Shown: positions 1 through 12,420, counted from the first letter of the stretch. The stretch is DNA of 64,000 bases from Neocallimastix lanati (nom. inval.) (GCA_016946835.1 JACVTC010000004.1:2098501-2162500); one strand, 5' to 3'. The notes: a model not told the origin generated them from the sequence alone. Made by a program: numbers and translations.

Positions 1-389
1 ATAATAAATAATAAAATAATAAAATATTAATGATATTAATTTGAAATTATAATAATTTTAATTTACAATTAAATATATAATGAAGCTTTAAATTTATTAC
101 TTTTTAATATCTAGGTTTATGATTTTACTATAGTTATATATTTATTTAATATCATGGCTTATGATATTGAATATATAACTTTAGTTATATTTTTATTAAG
201 GCATAATTAAAAATATTAGGTATTATAATTTAAATGTTTACCAAAAATTTTATTGTATAGGTAATATTTATTTATATTAAAAATATAGATTCGAATTTGT
301 ATTTTATATATATATATATATATAAAAAAAAAAGCAGAAAAAATAATACATAAATAACTTAATAGTATAAATTAATATTAATTATTATT
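1..389. other. AT-rich spacer, no gene seen
   Basis: There is no open frame of coding character here. The stretch holds short AT dinucleotide runs near 307-325 and an A-run at 325-334. I see no promoter or gene that I can support. Confidence 0.6.
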
Positions 390-434
390 ATTAAAGCATT
401 GGTTAAGACAATGAATATCATTAATATTCAAGGT
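390..434 (+). other. tRNA-like remnant, split by later insertions
   Basis: The bases before the first insertion contain a D-arm-like string (GCATTGGTTAAGAC) and a palindromic stem around 411-428. If both later insertions are removed, this runs into the sequence after 1279, which has a B-box-like GGATTCAAC. The reconstruction reads like a decayed tRNA or the head of a tRNA-derived SINE. This is inference: the putative anticodon loop lacks the conserved U33, so it is unlikely to be functional. Confidence 0.3.
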
Positions 435-665
435 GGGAGTGATTTCGCCAAGATTCATTTCGCAAAATTTTTTGAAAGTATGTGATATATTAAAAATGTT
501 GCATTTCGCCAAATTGAAAATTATTAAATAGATAAATACAAATAAATAAATAAATATTATTAATATTAAATAAAAACAAGTTTAAAAAAAATATTTTGAA
601 TTTTATTTATTTATTCATTTATTTATATCAATACTATACGCCATTTGGCGAAATGCAACTCTCCC
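435..665. mobile_element. 231-bp MITE with TTTCGC terminal inverted repeats
   Basis: The element begins GGGAGTGATTTCGCCA and ends TTTGGCGAAATGCAACTCTCCC-like, so its ends are imperfect inverted repeats of about 25 bp. It is flanked by a perfect 9-bp direct repeat, ATTCAAGGT (426-434 and 666-674). A 9-bp target duplication is typical of Mutator-like (MULE) elements. The interior is AT-rich and codes for nothing, so it would depend on a transposase elsewhere. Two further family members are in this window (42.76 kb and 58.0 kb). Confidence 0.8.
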
Positions 666-676
666 ATTCAAGGTAG

Positions 677-1239
677 TTGAACCAGGTTCTATCATACATA
701 AGGCTCCTGGTTCGACCCCGCCCTTTGATCATTTTCCGGTTTTTCCTGAATAAAAGGTTTTACGGTAGATGGTTGTTAGGGTTTCCGTTTACAGGTAAGT
801 ATATCCCCCCTCCCCTTATATATAATATTCTTAAATTCCGGAGTAATATAGACTAGATACTGTCCTAACAGTGGGCCTGAAAGGGTTGCGCTAGTAACTG
901 TCATTAATATACTTACGAGGGAATTCCTAGGATATGGGTTCATATGCACGTAGCTAAACTACGAATAATCAATCTGCTAACTCAATATTATTACTAAATT
1001 GGGTTAACACGTGACTCAATTGGGTTAGGTTACTCTAGCCTCGCTTCTAGTTAGGCACCGAAAAAGCACTCCGAAAAAAATCGTGCTAGAAAATCTCAGC
1101 AATAATATGTATGGTTAGAGCGCCAATGCTGAATTAACAGTAAGGCTATCTAGTAGGGACTATATCCACAAAATGTTGTGACTACCTTAATATTCCCATG
1201 TCTTGAGGGGGGCATAGGGTGGTACACACCGGAAATAAA

Positions 1240-1268
<29 letters not shown>
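677..1268 (+). mobile_element. SINE-like non-LTR retroelement with poly(A) tail (family 1)
   Basis: This is a GC-richer island of about 590 bp ending in a long A-run (about 1240-1268). It is flanked by the 11-bp direct repeat ATTCAAGGTAG at 666-676 and 1269-1279, the signature of target-primed retroposition. Near its 5' end a pol III B-box-like string, GGTTCGACCCC, occurs at about 709-719; no clear A box precedes it, so the head is probably truncated. No coding frame is seen. The 3' part (from about 1010) matches a second copy at 59.28 kb. A block beginning AGAGCGCCAATGCTGAA near 1117 also matches the 3' tail of the LINE remnants at 25.24 and 27.83 kb. Confidence 0.75.
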
Positions 1269-1271
<3 letters not shown>

Positions 1272-1368
1272 CAAGGTAGGATTCAACTTATTGACACAGA
1301 ATCAAATATTCAATTTCTGTCTGATATATTAAACTGTCACTGAGATGAATTTTAATTATTAAATATAA

Positions 1369-1409
<41 letters not shown>

Positions 1410-1489
1410 ATCGATAGATAAATTGATATATTTAATAATGCTAAAATTAATATTTCTAAGTAATTACCAAAGTAATTTAAGTAATTTTT

Positions 1490-1715
1490 TATAAGACTGG
1501 GATTAACGAGAGGAGTGGACAATAGTACCTCCAGTCCATCCCTTAAATATATCAGGCTTTCATTAGATTCTTTTTCATACAGTTTTGGTGTTCGACGCGG
1601 ACCTCTCTCTAAGCATAGCTAATATGAAAAACATTTCTTTTATGGTACTTTATACGATGGGCTTCTTTTCAGTGATCTTTTGAATCATTATCGAGGGAAT
1701 AGAAATAAATTAATA
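1490..1715. repeat. GC-richer island, possible old SINE
   Basis: The base composition stands out from its surroundings. A B-box-like GTTCGACGC sits near 1592. There is no open frame, no poly(A) end and no direct repeat that I can recognise. It may be a decayed retroposon, but this is only a composition-based guess. Confidence 0.25.
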
Positions 1716-2008
1716 AAATATAAATATTGGTTGATGCCTTTGGTATATATATGTATTTTTTTTTTTTTTTCATTTCTGTTAATACAAATGAATAAGAAAT
1801 TATTCAATTATAATAAATAAATGAATAAATAAAATTTTTAATAAGTAAAAAAATATAAGGAGGTTATTATATAAAATTTCAAATATTTTTTATTTAAAAA
1901 TTTCTAAATGCAATTATTAAAAAAATATTTTAAAATTTGTAATATTAATTTAAAATTTTCCGTTAGTTATACAAAATAGTTTAACTCCATATTATAATAT
2001 AATTTTTT

Positions 2009-2060
2009 TAATGGCGGTTAAGGTACTTCTAATGACCAATGATCGAGGTCTATTCCATTA
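2009..2060 (+). other. Short tRNA-Arg-like remnant
   Basis: TAATGG at 2009-2014 can pair with CCATTA at 2055-2060 as an acceptor-like stem. Between them are GGTTAAGG (D-arm-like), ACTTCTAATG (like the anticodon arm of a tRNA-Arg) and ATCGAGGTC (B-box-like). At 52 bases it is too short for a working tRNA, so it is best read as a tRNA fragment or SINE head. Confidence 0.3.
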
Positions 2061-2358
2061 TCTTGAAATTAAAATGCCAATTATATATATAATAATATAA
2101 TCCCTGAGTGATTAAAGTAACATCAATTTGTAAAAGTTTAAAATAAAAAAAAAATATCGATATTATTAGAGATAATTATTATGAATGGAAACATAATTTT
2201 TGCTCCAAGAAATAGAACTTATTACCTTTAACATATTTCAATGATATAATAAATTATTTACATAACCATATTATTGAATAGAGTTAAATTTTATATTATA
2301 CCAATATAACTATAATATTATATTATTTTTAATATGTGATGAAAATAAAACAAATTTC

Positions 2359-2431
<73 letters not shown>
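2359..2431. repeat. (AAT)n microsatellite
   Basis: About 24 uninterrupted AAT units. A complementary (ATT)n run of about 15 units lies at 2785-2829. Both are in gene-free DNA. Confidence 0.95.
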
Positions 2432-2432
<1 letters not shown>

Positions 2433-2644
2433 ATATATGTTTATTTGCTATAATGTTTGCTTAAATTTCCAATCCAAAATTGTTAATTTTTTTTTTTTTT
2501 TTAGATATTAAAGTCAATATTTATTTTATTGTTAAAACAACTTTTCATATATGATGGAATATTATATTTATATATTTATAACCCAATATCTCTAAACGAA
2601 ATTAAACATCAAGAAATTGGCTAGAGTATATACTTTACTAATTA

Positions 2645-2775
2645 CAAAAAAAAATGTAATATTTATATAATTTATATACTATATATTATATATTAAATTA
2701 TATATATATGTATTTGTATATACTAAATATAAATTTATATGTAGAAAGGAAGAAACATCAGTAATTATATAGCAA
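2645..2775. repeat. Dispersed repeat, copy 1 (second copy at 7799)
   Basis: About 120 bp starting GTAATATTTATA, with a few mismatches to 7799-7930. Both copies are preceded by an A-run and end near AGAAAG followed by a purine-rich stretch. The function is unknown. The rest of 1340-3338 is AT-rich spacer with no gene. Confidence 0.75.
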
Positions 2776-2783
2776 TCTTTACA

Positions 2784-2845
<62 letters not shown>

Positions 2846-3338
2846 CTTATTTATTGAATATTTTATTTTTTAATGAATCCTTATTTGCTTATTTTGTTTA
2901 TTATTATCAATACTAATTGACATTAGCTACGATATTAATAAATTTTATTTATATCTTTTTTTAATTTTTTATTTTTTATTTTTTATTTTTATTTTATTTT
3001 TTTTTTCAGTTCAAAAAATTTTGTCCATTATTAATAAATATACTCATTTTATTAAATAATTAATCAAAAATGTAATTTCATTGATAGTATTACTTTTTTA
3101 ATTAATTATTAAATAAATTGATAGTTAATAATTTATTTATTTATTTTTTTTTTTTTAAGTTCGTTTTTGATTTTGATTTTATGTAATTGGTGATTGATTA
3201 CTTACTATTTATTTTTTAATAGTAGATTTTATATTTAGATAAATTTTTCTATTCATATTTCACTTTTCATCTTAATATTATTCATTCAATTAACATACTT
3301 TTAGATATGAATAAAATTTACATGTATATTTTTTTAAT

Positions 3339-4572
3339 TTATTCTTCTTTCTTAGCATTTTCATCTTTTTCTTTTTTTTCTTGATTCTTACGTTTCTTAT
3401 CATTCTTGTTAGCACGACGCTTCTTAGCACCACTGTATGTGAATTTAATTAAAGTCTTACCGAATCTAATAGCAAGAGCAATAATAAATGATGTAATTAC
3501 ACCAGTTTTAATATTTGTGTATGGATTTTCAATACAGAAACCACTAACACAATGTCCTGAATTACATTCATCATCAAAACTACACTTTATAAAGTTAGCT
3601 TTTTTGCAAACTAAATCTTCACTGTTACATTTGTAAATTGGAGTTTCTGTAATACAAGTACTATTGTAGCAAGTACCGAATAAACAATCATTATCTTTTT
3701 CACATTTTTCGGTTGCACAGTTAGGAGCAAGGATCTTTGCTAAGAAATTAGTATGTAATTCTTCCTTGTAACAACTTCTTATAATTGGTCTGTAAGTTTC
3801 TGGATGAATATCATTCTCTTCACCACTATCATATGTATTCCAAGCATCAGATTGAAGAGAAACACAATTTTCTTTTTCATTTTCTGGACATAAGAAATAA
3901 AATTTACAATAACCATCTACACATGAATTACTGAAACAGTCGCTATTTGATTCACATTTAACTGAATTACTATTATTATTAATATTTTAAATAATTTAAA
4001 ATTAATTAAAATAAATAATTTATAAAAAATATTATATAAATATAAATTAAATTAATGATTTTAATAAAGATAATAACAGAAAAAATATATATATATATTT
4101 ATATTATTTACAAATTTCGATAATTAATTTAATATAAATAATAACAAAAAAAATATATATATATATATTTATATATATATATATTTATATTATCAACAAA
4201 TTTCGATAATTGTGTATACATAGGAAATTTTCAATAATAAATTATTTTTTTTTTAAATAAAACAGAAAACTTATTAATATTATATATAATAAATTTGTTA
4301 AAATTCACATATATATAACAAAAAAAAATATATATATATTTGAAATTTTGATTACATAAAAATATTATGATTCGTAATAATGTTACTTTAAATACTTTTA
4401 TATTATTATATATTTTAATATTTATAAAAATAAATAACAATTACATTTCAGTTGGTTCTTTAAAAGAATTTAGATTGTAATTAGTAATTTGATGTGAAAT
4501 TTGAATTTCTTCACCCTTAGTGCCAAGAATACATAATAAAGCGACTAAAGAAGTAAATAAAAAGCTTTTCAT
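3339..4572 (-). CDS. Secreted/membrane cysteine-rich protein with three C-x5-C-x4-C-x4-C modules
   Basis: Two exons (4572-4445 and 3969-3339) joined across an intron with GTAATT donor and TAATAG acceptor give a clean frame of 252 residues. Without the splice neither exon makes a full protein. Residues 1-20 form a signal peptide (MKSFLFTSLVALLC start). The outer part has 18 cysteines. Three copies of C-x5-C-x4-C-x4-C, with Asp or Glu just before the second Cys, lie at residues 48-64, 132-148 and 172-188, resembling small disulfide-knot repeats of the EB-module kind. A hydrophobic segment (about 198-213) is followed by a 39-residue tail very rich in Lys, Arg and Glu. I infer a type I membrane protein with a small cysteine-rich ectodomain. 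The family is not recognised and its ligand is unknown. The gene stands alone. Confidence 0.85.
3970..4444 (-). other. Intron of the cysteine-rich protein gene
   Basis: It is 475 bp, starts GTAATT and ends AATAATAG on the minus strand, and is almost pure A/T. It is longer than the introns of the GH9 gene (101-174 bp). The phase is 2 (exon 1 ends two bases into an Ile codon), and the join keeps the frame exactly. Confidence 0.8.
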
Positions 4573-7437
4573 TTTTGTATTATTTTGAATAATTTATCTA
4601 AATTTATTTATTATTTGTTTTCCTTGTTGTTATTTTTAATTATATTAAAAAAAATATACAACTTTATTTTATTATTGTTATTAATTTTAATATTAAAAGT
4701 TTTTATTTTAAAAAAAAGATTTACCTTTTTTTTTTTTTAATTTTTATTTCGCCAGAAAGTGAATTTTTATTTTTTATAATTTTTATTTAAATTTTAAATT
4801 ATTTTTTTTTTATTTATATTTTTAATCAAATATTTTAATTATATAATATATTACATTATATTATTAATATATTAGATTTATTATAAAAATTTTTTATTTT
4901 TTTATATTAAATTTATAAATTTTTATAATTAAGCCTTTTTTTTTTAAATATAAGAGTTTGAAAATAAATTAATTTTATTATGTTTAAAATTCTTTTTACC
5001 AATAGATTTAAAGACAATACATTATACAAAAATATATTAGAACAGAATAAATATGTTAATTTATATAACTTATTATCATTATTTATTAAAAAATTAATTC
5101 ATCTAACCATTTCTACTATTTAATTTATTTAAATTAATAACTATTCATCTATTTATATTACTATAATATTACTGGAAATTAATTTATAAATATAAAAAAC
5201 CAATAAAAAAAGCAGTACATTTCAAAAAAATAGGAAAATAAATACCAAAATTTAAAAATTCAAAAAAATTTAATAAAAATGTTTAAAAACCAGTTAGGTA
5301 TATGATTTAGAAGGTGTTCTAATCTTCAAAATTTTAATTAAGTTCTTCTATTTTTGAGTATTAATTTTTCATTTTCATGCTCATTAACTATAAAATTTTT
5401 ATTAAAATTAAAACATATAATTATTAATATAAAATATAATTATATTCTATTTTTATTATTAAAAAACAAAGAAATGAATAATATAAATATTTTATTTATT
5501 TATATAATTGAAATATAACAGTAATGCTAAAGATATATTTTAAAAAATATATACTCTTTTTATATTTCTTGTTAAGTAAATATAGTATAAAATATCATAA
5601 TTTAATTTTATGTTTTAATATAAAATAATAATCAAATTTAGAGCCTAAATATTTTACTCTTTTAATTATAATTGAAATAGTAACCTTTTAACTATTAACA
5701 AGTATAAAATATTTTAATATAATAATAATGAAAAAAAAAATAATGAAAAAAATTAGTAATGATTAATTATTTATATATATATGATGCAATTAATAATTTT
5801 TTTTATGTTATTAATAATATGTAATATGTAATATTATTATTATTATTATTATTGACTATTTTATATATTAAATAATTAAACTTTGCATTATAGAACTAAT
5901 ATACAAGAAAAGTAAAGGTTTATTAAAAATATTAACTCTTTTATTAAAGCTGTAGTTATTATTAATATTTCTATAATTAGTATTACAATGAAATAATTTT
6001 CTTTTCACTAATGGAATTTGAATTTTTTTTAAAAATTTTATATTTTTTTAAAATTTTATATTTATATTTTTTAATTATAATTTTATTTAATTTATTATTA
6101 ATATTTCTATAATTAGTATTACAATGATATAATTTTCTTTTCACTAATGGAATTTGAATTTTTTTTTAAAAATTTTATATTTTTTTAAAATTTTATATTT
6201 ATATTTTTTAATTATAATTTTATTTAATTTATTTATTGATTTAAGTTTTTTTTTTTTTTTATTTTATTTTGTTTTGTATTTCATTAATTTTCTTTCTTTG
6301 ACCAAATTAAATATAATATTAAAAAAGAGAGATTAAATATTTTCAGTAATAGTTTATATAAATATCTTAATTTAGATATCATAAGTGTACTGCTTTGCTG
6401 GACAAATTGATAAATATAATGATTTGTGTTTTTTTTTTTTTTTTTTATATTCATGATATGATGGATTGCTATCAAAAAGTATTTTGACCATATTTGAATA
6501 CATTTGGCATATATAGGTCAAGAAAAGAAAAATAATAATCCAAACTAGAACTTGAATTAACAATTTGAATATTTCTGTAAGTTACATTTATTATCTTAAT
6601 AATGAGTATTAAACAAAAAATACTCAAACAAAATATATTATATATATATATATATTTTTTTTTTAAAATAATAATAAATGTTCCTCTTATGTTTATTTGT
6701 AAAAATTTGAAAGAAATCTACAAATTTAAAGAAAAGAAGAGATGATACTTATTTTTTTCATATTAAATAACTAATTATATTATTATAATATTAATCATTA
6801 TATCAATAAAAGTAATTAATGACTTGTAATGTACTTTAGTTTTGTTATTAATATTTTACAATAATATTTAATATTTAATATTTAATATTATAAATACATT
6901 AAAAAAAAATTATTTGACTTCAAATTTAAAAATTATAATTCATGTTTTTGAAAAATGTGAAATATAAATTTAAAATAATAATGTGAAATATGAATTTGAA
7001 ATAATAAACTATTGCAATTTATTGAATATATATAATATTTTTTTTTTTTTTATTTTTTGAAAAAAATTTAAAACATACAAAACTTGAATATTTTGTTATA
7101 ATAAATCATTAATCATAATACTTTATTTATTTTATTAATGCCATTATTTTTTTGTATTAACAAGCAAAAATAAATAAATAATTAATTAAATAAATAAATA
7201 AAAAATAATTCAATATATTTTCTTCATATTATCAATTTTTTTTTTTTTTTTTTCATATTAATATAACTCTACTTTTATTTGTACAAAAAAAATTTTTTAA
7301 ATAAAAACTGAATATTTTATATAAATTATATATTAGAATATAGGATTTTTTATAAATAATAATTCACTAAAATAAGAGGTAATTTTCACTTTTTATGTAA
7401 TGTTCTTTCATAATTATTATTATATTACTATTTAGTA
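4573..7437. other. AT-rich spacer with one tandem duplication
   Basis: I find no gene. Short open frames here are low-complexity F/I/L/Y strings from A/T runs. The upstream flank of the cysteine-rich gene (4573-4800) shows only T-tracts. The one structured item is the duplication listed at 5957-6232. Confidence 0.6.
5957..6232. repeat. Tandem duplication, unit 136 bp, two copies
   Basis: The string AATATTTCTATAATTAGTAT recurs 136 bases downstream, with the whole unit nearly identical (one-base differences such as AATGAAATAA versus AATGATATAA). It lies in non-coding spacer. Confidence 0.9.
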
Positions 7438-7798
7438 CATCTGGATCGGTCCCTGTCAGTATCAAATCTTCATGATTTCCCCCCAGGGTTTTGTATGAAA
7501 TGTTAGGAGTTAAATGATATTCAAATAGGTATGATTTCTAAATTTCGAACACTTTAAGATTTCCAATGCGTAAGCCTTTTCTGAGAGGATTACAATTTCC
7601 AGCTCCACTGGGATGGCAAGGAGGTGACCTATAGTGGGCTCTGTTTTCCTTTGAGGATCGCGTAGAGTGCTTCTATAATGGAGTTTCTTTGCTTATGGGG
7701 GGTTGTGAGTGTCGACCCCGTACTGGTATGGCAGTTAAACATACACCCATATTATAATATGGGGGAGACATAATTCTTCAGTCTATAAAAAAAAAAAA
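7438..7798 (+). mobile_element. SINE-like element, family 2, plus-strand copy with poly(A)
   Basis: A GC-richer island ending in a 12-base A-run. The first 180 bp match the reverse complement of 18597-18775 over several blocks, for example AGTATCAAATCTTC, CAGGGTTTTG, AACACTTTAAGA and TGCGTAAGCCTT. A B-box-like GGATCGGTCCC is at the 5' end. No protein frame is seen. The shared blocks and the A tail support a retroposon. I could not define a target duplication. Confidence 0.65.
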
Positions 7799-7930
7799 TA
7801 GTAATATTTATAAAATTTATATACTATATATTATATATTAAATTATATATATAAATGTATTTGTATTTACTAAATATAAATATATATGTAGAAAGAAAGA
7901 AAAAAAAGATATTAGCAATTATATAAGAAA
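7799..7930. repeat. Dispersed repeat, copy 2 (first copy at 2645)
   Basis: Nearly the same sequence as 2645-2775. It begins exactly where the A tail of the neighbouring SINE-like element ends, so it may be part of that element family or its favoured target. Confidence 0.7.
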
Positions 7931-8229
7931 AATAATTATTTATAAGAAAAATTATTTATTAAAATTTTTTCTTTATTAATTTTTCATATTTACATATTTT
8001 ATTTTTATTACTATTTGGACAATTTAATTAAAATAAAAAATACATTATAAGAAAAATAATGAATTATAATTTTTTCTTTAATATTTCATATTTATATATT
8101 TTATTTATATTATTGAAAAGATATTAATTATGTTGATAATAAGATTTAATAATATACCGTTTATTTAATTTTTTCTTTTGACTAGGAATAAACTTATTAA
8201 TATTCAACATATGGAATATTTATATAGTA

Positions 8230-8570
8230 TTAAAAAATTATGTAATGAATTCTGAAGCTTCTAGATCTTCCCATATATCGATGAAAACTCCTATTGAATA
8301 AATATTATTATTCATGTCTATATCAGAATTTCTCCTTTGTCTTATTGTTTCGTTGTTTATCTTCTTGATAAATGATAGGTTAATGGTATAAAATCAATAA
8401 AATTTAATTAAATTGAATGATTTGTAGCTTAAAATCCTCAAATTTACTACAATATGAAGGATAGCACATTGGACATTTTATTGACTCTATATTACTTTTA
8501 TAGTAATATAAGATTTCATATCAAATCTAAGTCCATATTTAGTACGTCCAATTCAAAAAAAAAAAAAAAA
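8230..8570 (-). pseudogene. Possible decayed coding remnant
   Basis: On the minus strand two short stretches read like real protein rather than A/T noise. One contains CPMCYPSYC, a zinc-finger-like cysteine cluster, and a stop-free stretch in another frame contains SIGVFIDIWEDLEASEF. Stops and frame changes separate them. It may be the end of a mobile-element protein. Nothing ties it to a family. Confidence 0.25.
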
Positions 8571-9250
8571 AAATAGATTATTTTAAGGTGTCACAGAAAT
8601 AAATTTTTTAAACCAAATTTGAATTTTTCATATAATCATGGATAACTGTTTTTTTTTAAAAACAATTTCTAATTTCTTTAGGATGCTTACGTATTGTTAA
8701 TTTTAATAGCTTTTTTGTACAAGAGAAATGTGAAATTATTATAATATTATTTACTAAATGAAAAATAATACAAAAATAGTTTTCCATTTTTTAATACATC
8801 GAATTATCACATTTCGTTGTATAATTTTATTTTATATTATATTATTTACACCAAATTAAAATATTATTTACACTAAATTAAAATATTATTTACAAAATGA
8901 AAAATTATACAAAAATACATCAAATTATTTTATTGTATAATTTTATATTATATTTTATATATTAATTACACTATTAAACTTTACATATTCATAATAATTT
9001 TAATTTATTTTTATTAATTTCCTTTTTGTACAATAAAAATTTTTTATTATTTTTTAGAGTAAAAAATAATAAAAAATTTTTTACTCTAAATGATACACAT
9101 ATTTATTTCATATTTATTTTATCTATTTATATTTTAATATTTAATTTTATTACTACAATTATTTTCAATCATATTCTTTAAATCATATATAAATATTTAA
9201 TTTTATCACTAAAATTATTTTCTATTTTCTTCTTTAAATTGTAATATTTA

Positions 9251-9620
9251 ATGGCAATTATATACTATATTATATTTTATTATATTTTATTATTATTATT
9301 TATTTTATTTAATGGCAATTATATACTATATTATATTTTATTATATTTTATTATTATTATTTATTTTATTTAATGGCAATTATATACTATATTATATTTT
9401 ATTATATTTTATTATTATTATTTATTTTATTTAATGGCAATTATATACTATATTATATTTTATTATATTTTATTATTATTATTTATTTTATTTAATGGCA
9501 ATTATATACTATATTATATTTTATTATATTTTATTATTATTATTATTTATTTTATTTAATGGCAATTATATACTATATTATATTTTATTATATTTTATTA
9601 TTATTATTATTTATTTTATA
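9251..9620. repeat. Tandem repeat, 61-64 bp unit, six copies
   Basis: Each unit begins ATGGCAATTATATACTATAT. Unit starts are at 9251, 9312, 9373, 9434, 9495 and 9559. The first five intervals are 61, 61, 61, 61 and 64 bp. Diverged single units recur near 9747 and 10193. An open frame across it is an artefact of composition. Confidence 0.95.
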
Positions 9621-9879
9621 TTTTTATGTTTTTATATTCTAATCTATCTTATTATTATTATTATTATTTATTTTATTTTTTTTTTTTTGTTTAATTTTTA
9701 TATCACTAAAATTATTTTATATTTTCTTCTTTAAATTGTAATATTTAATGGCAATTATTCACTATATTATTTTTTAATCTATTTTATTATTATTATTATT
9801 ATTATTATATTTCATTTTCTTCTTCTTATTTTTTTTTTGTTTAATTTTTATATTTTGATATTGATAATTAGTTTTGCCT

Positions 9880-11040
9880 TCATAACTTCTTTCCTTTTCC
9901 TTTTCTTTTTTCTATCTTCTTTCCTTTCTCCTTTCTTTCATATATTTTCGATTTTCTTTTAATAAGTATACTAATAAATCATAGGATATCAGTATTATAA
10001 TGTCTTTATATTTTTTTTTTCTTTCATAACTTCTTTCCCTTTCCTTTCTTCTTTCTTTCAATATATTTTCAATTTTAAATCATAGGATATCAGTATTATA
10101 ATGTCTTTATATTTTTTTTTTCTTTCATAACTTCTTTCCCTTTCCTTTCTTCTTTCTTTCAATATATTTTCAATTTTCTTTATATTGTAATATCTAATGG
10201 CAATTATTACTACATTATATTTTACTCTATTATTATTATTATTATTATTATTATTTATTTTTTTTTTTTTACATTTTTTTTAACTTCGATATTTTGATAT
10301 TTTGTTTTTCAATTATTACTACTATATTATATTTTTACTTTTTATTATTATTATTATTATTTTTTTTTCAATTATTACTACTATATTATATTTTTACTTT
10401 TTATTATTATTATTATTTTTTTTTTTTTTTTTAATTTTGATAATTTGTTTTGCAATTATTACCACGTTATTATTTATATATTTTATTTTGTTTTACAATT
10501 ACTACTACGCTATATTTTACTCTATTTTTTTTTATATTATTATATTATATTTTATATATTTTATTTTGTTTTTCAATTATTACTACGTTATATTTTACTC
10601 TATTTTTATTTTTATTTTTATTTTATTATATTTTTTTTTATTATATTTTTTTTTATTATATTTTTTTTTTAAATATTTTTTAATATTGATATTTTGATAT
10701 TTTATTTTGCCTTCATAATTTCTTTCCTTTTCCTTTTCCTTTTCCTTTTCTTTTTTCTTTCAATATAAAATTTATTTAATATTTCTTAATTTTTATATAA
10801 GTCAATAAATCATAGGATTTCTGTATTTTGATATTTCGTTTTACTTTCAAGTTTTACTTCTTTTCCTTTCCTTTCTTCCTCTCTTTTCTTTTAATGTAAA
10901 ATTTACTTAATATTTCCGAATTTTAATATATGTATTAACTAATAAATAAAAGCATTTCAGTATAATAATGTTTGTATATTTTTCCTTCATAACTTCTTTC
11001 CTTTTTCTTTTCTTTTTTTTTTATTCATTTTTTATATTAT
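9880..11040. repeat. Pyrimidine-rich tract with internal duplications
   Basis: The plus strand here is strongly T/C-biased (CTTCTTTCCTTTTCC-type strings). A segment starting ATAGGATATCAGTATTATAA occurs twice about 97 bp apart (9983 and 10082). The stretch 10302-10690 repeats blocks such as CAATTATTACTAC several times. Frames through it are low-complexity F/I/L/Y and are not genes. Confidence 0.7.
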
Positions 11041-12420
11041 TTTTAATTTTCCGTCTAAAGATCAAAAAAAAAAAAAAAAAAAAAAATGGAGAGATCCCAT
11101 TTTTAATATTCATTAATGTTGTGACCTACTTGCCGATTTGAAATTTCTCCATTGCAACCTAAAGCATAAATATAATATGGTAAGGCGATCATTTGCCACA
11201 CCATATTATACAATATTAACAAGTAATTACATTTAGATAATCTTTAAAATACACAATTAATATTTTAGAAATTAATGATATAAGATACATCACCTTAAAT
11301 ACTAATACAGAGAAGAATTTATTATCCTATTTTTTTTAAATATATATATATATTTAATATTAATATCTACAATAATAATATAATACTATATTTTAATTAG
11401 AATTAATATCTTACCTTAGTTTATAATCAACCACTTTAATTAACCTAATTATTTTATAAAAATATAATATATTTACTATTAGTTACATAATTTTTCAAAA
11501 TTAACATTTAATTTTTATAAGAATTGAAAGCTTACCTTATGGTTCATCATCAATAATTTTAATTAACCTAATTTTTAACTAAAATAAGAAAACGGTATAA
11601 TTGCGATTATACAGAAAACAATTTTTCATTCTATTTTTTTTAAAAAAAAAATATTTATATTTAATATTAATTTTGAATATCTACATTAATAATATAATAG
11701 TATATAATAGTACTATATTTTTATTAGAATTAGTAGCTTACTTCATCATCAATCACTTTAATAAACTCAATTTTTAATTAAAAAATACAATAACAGAATA
11801 TTTTCAATTTTATAAAAATAAATATTGAATAAGAACAAAAAAAAAAAAATGTCTTCATTAATTCTTTCCATTTTCTTTTCTTTTTTTTTATTTCATTTCT
11901 TTTTTCTTTTTTTTTTTCAATTCTTTTTTCTTTTTTTTTTTTCATTTCTTTTTTCTTTTTTTTTTCATTTCTTTTTTCTTTCTTTTTTCTTTCTTTTTCT
12001 TTCTTTTTTCTTTTCTTTTTTCTTTCATTTTTTTTATATTATTTTAGTTTTCCGTCTAAAGATTAAAAGAAATCAAAAAAAGAAATCGCATTTTTAATAT
12101 TCATTAATGTTGTAACCTACTTTCCGATTTAAAATAACTCTATTTTAACCTAAAGTATAAATATAATATGGCAAGGTGATTATTTTCCTCACCATATTAT
12201 ACAATATTAACGAGTAATATCATTTAGATAATCTTTAAAACACACAATTAATATTTTAAAAATATAGATACATCACCTTAAATACTAATACGGAAAAGAA
12301 TTTTTATCCTATTTTCTTTTTAAAAATATATATATATTTAATATTAATATCTACAATTATAATATAATAATACTACATTTAAATTAGAATTAATAGTTTA
12401 CCTTATTATAATCAATCACT
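11041..12420. repeat. About 1-kb direct duplication with a conserved palindrome
   Basis: The segment from TTTTCCGTCTAAAGAT onward occurs at 11045 and again at about 12049, diverged by substitutions and indels for at least 300 bp. In copy 1 the 10-bp arms ATAATATGGT/ACCATATTAT surround an 18-base loop near 11170-11210. In copy 2 the arms keep 9 bp and the loop differs. A T-rich expansion (11860-12040) lies between the copies. Confidence 0.8.

Noticed and set aside
2009-2060. Functional tRNA gene
   Set aside because: It is only 52 bases long, with no full D and T stems.
4231-4440. 69-residue minus-strand frame
   Set aside because: It lies inside the intron of the cysteine-rich gene and is A/T noise.
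9495-10697. Hydrophobic frames resembling multi-pass membrane proteins
   Set aside because: They are pure F/I/L/Y translated from T-rich repeats, overlapping in several frames.
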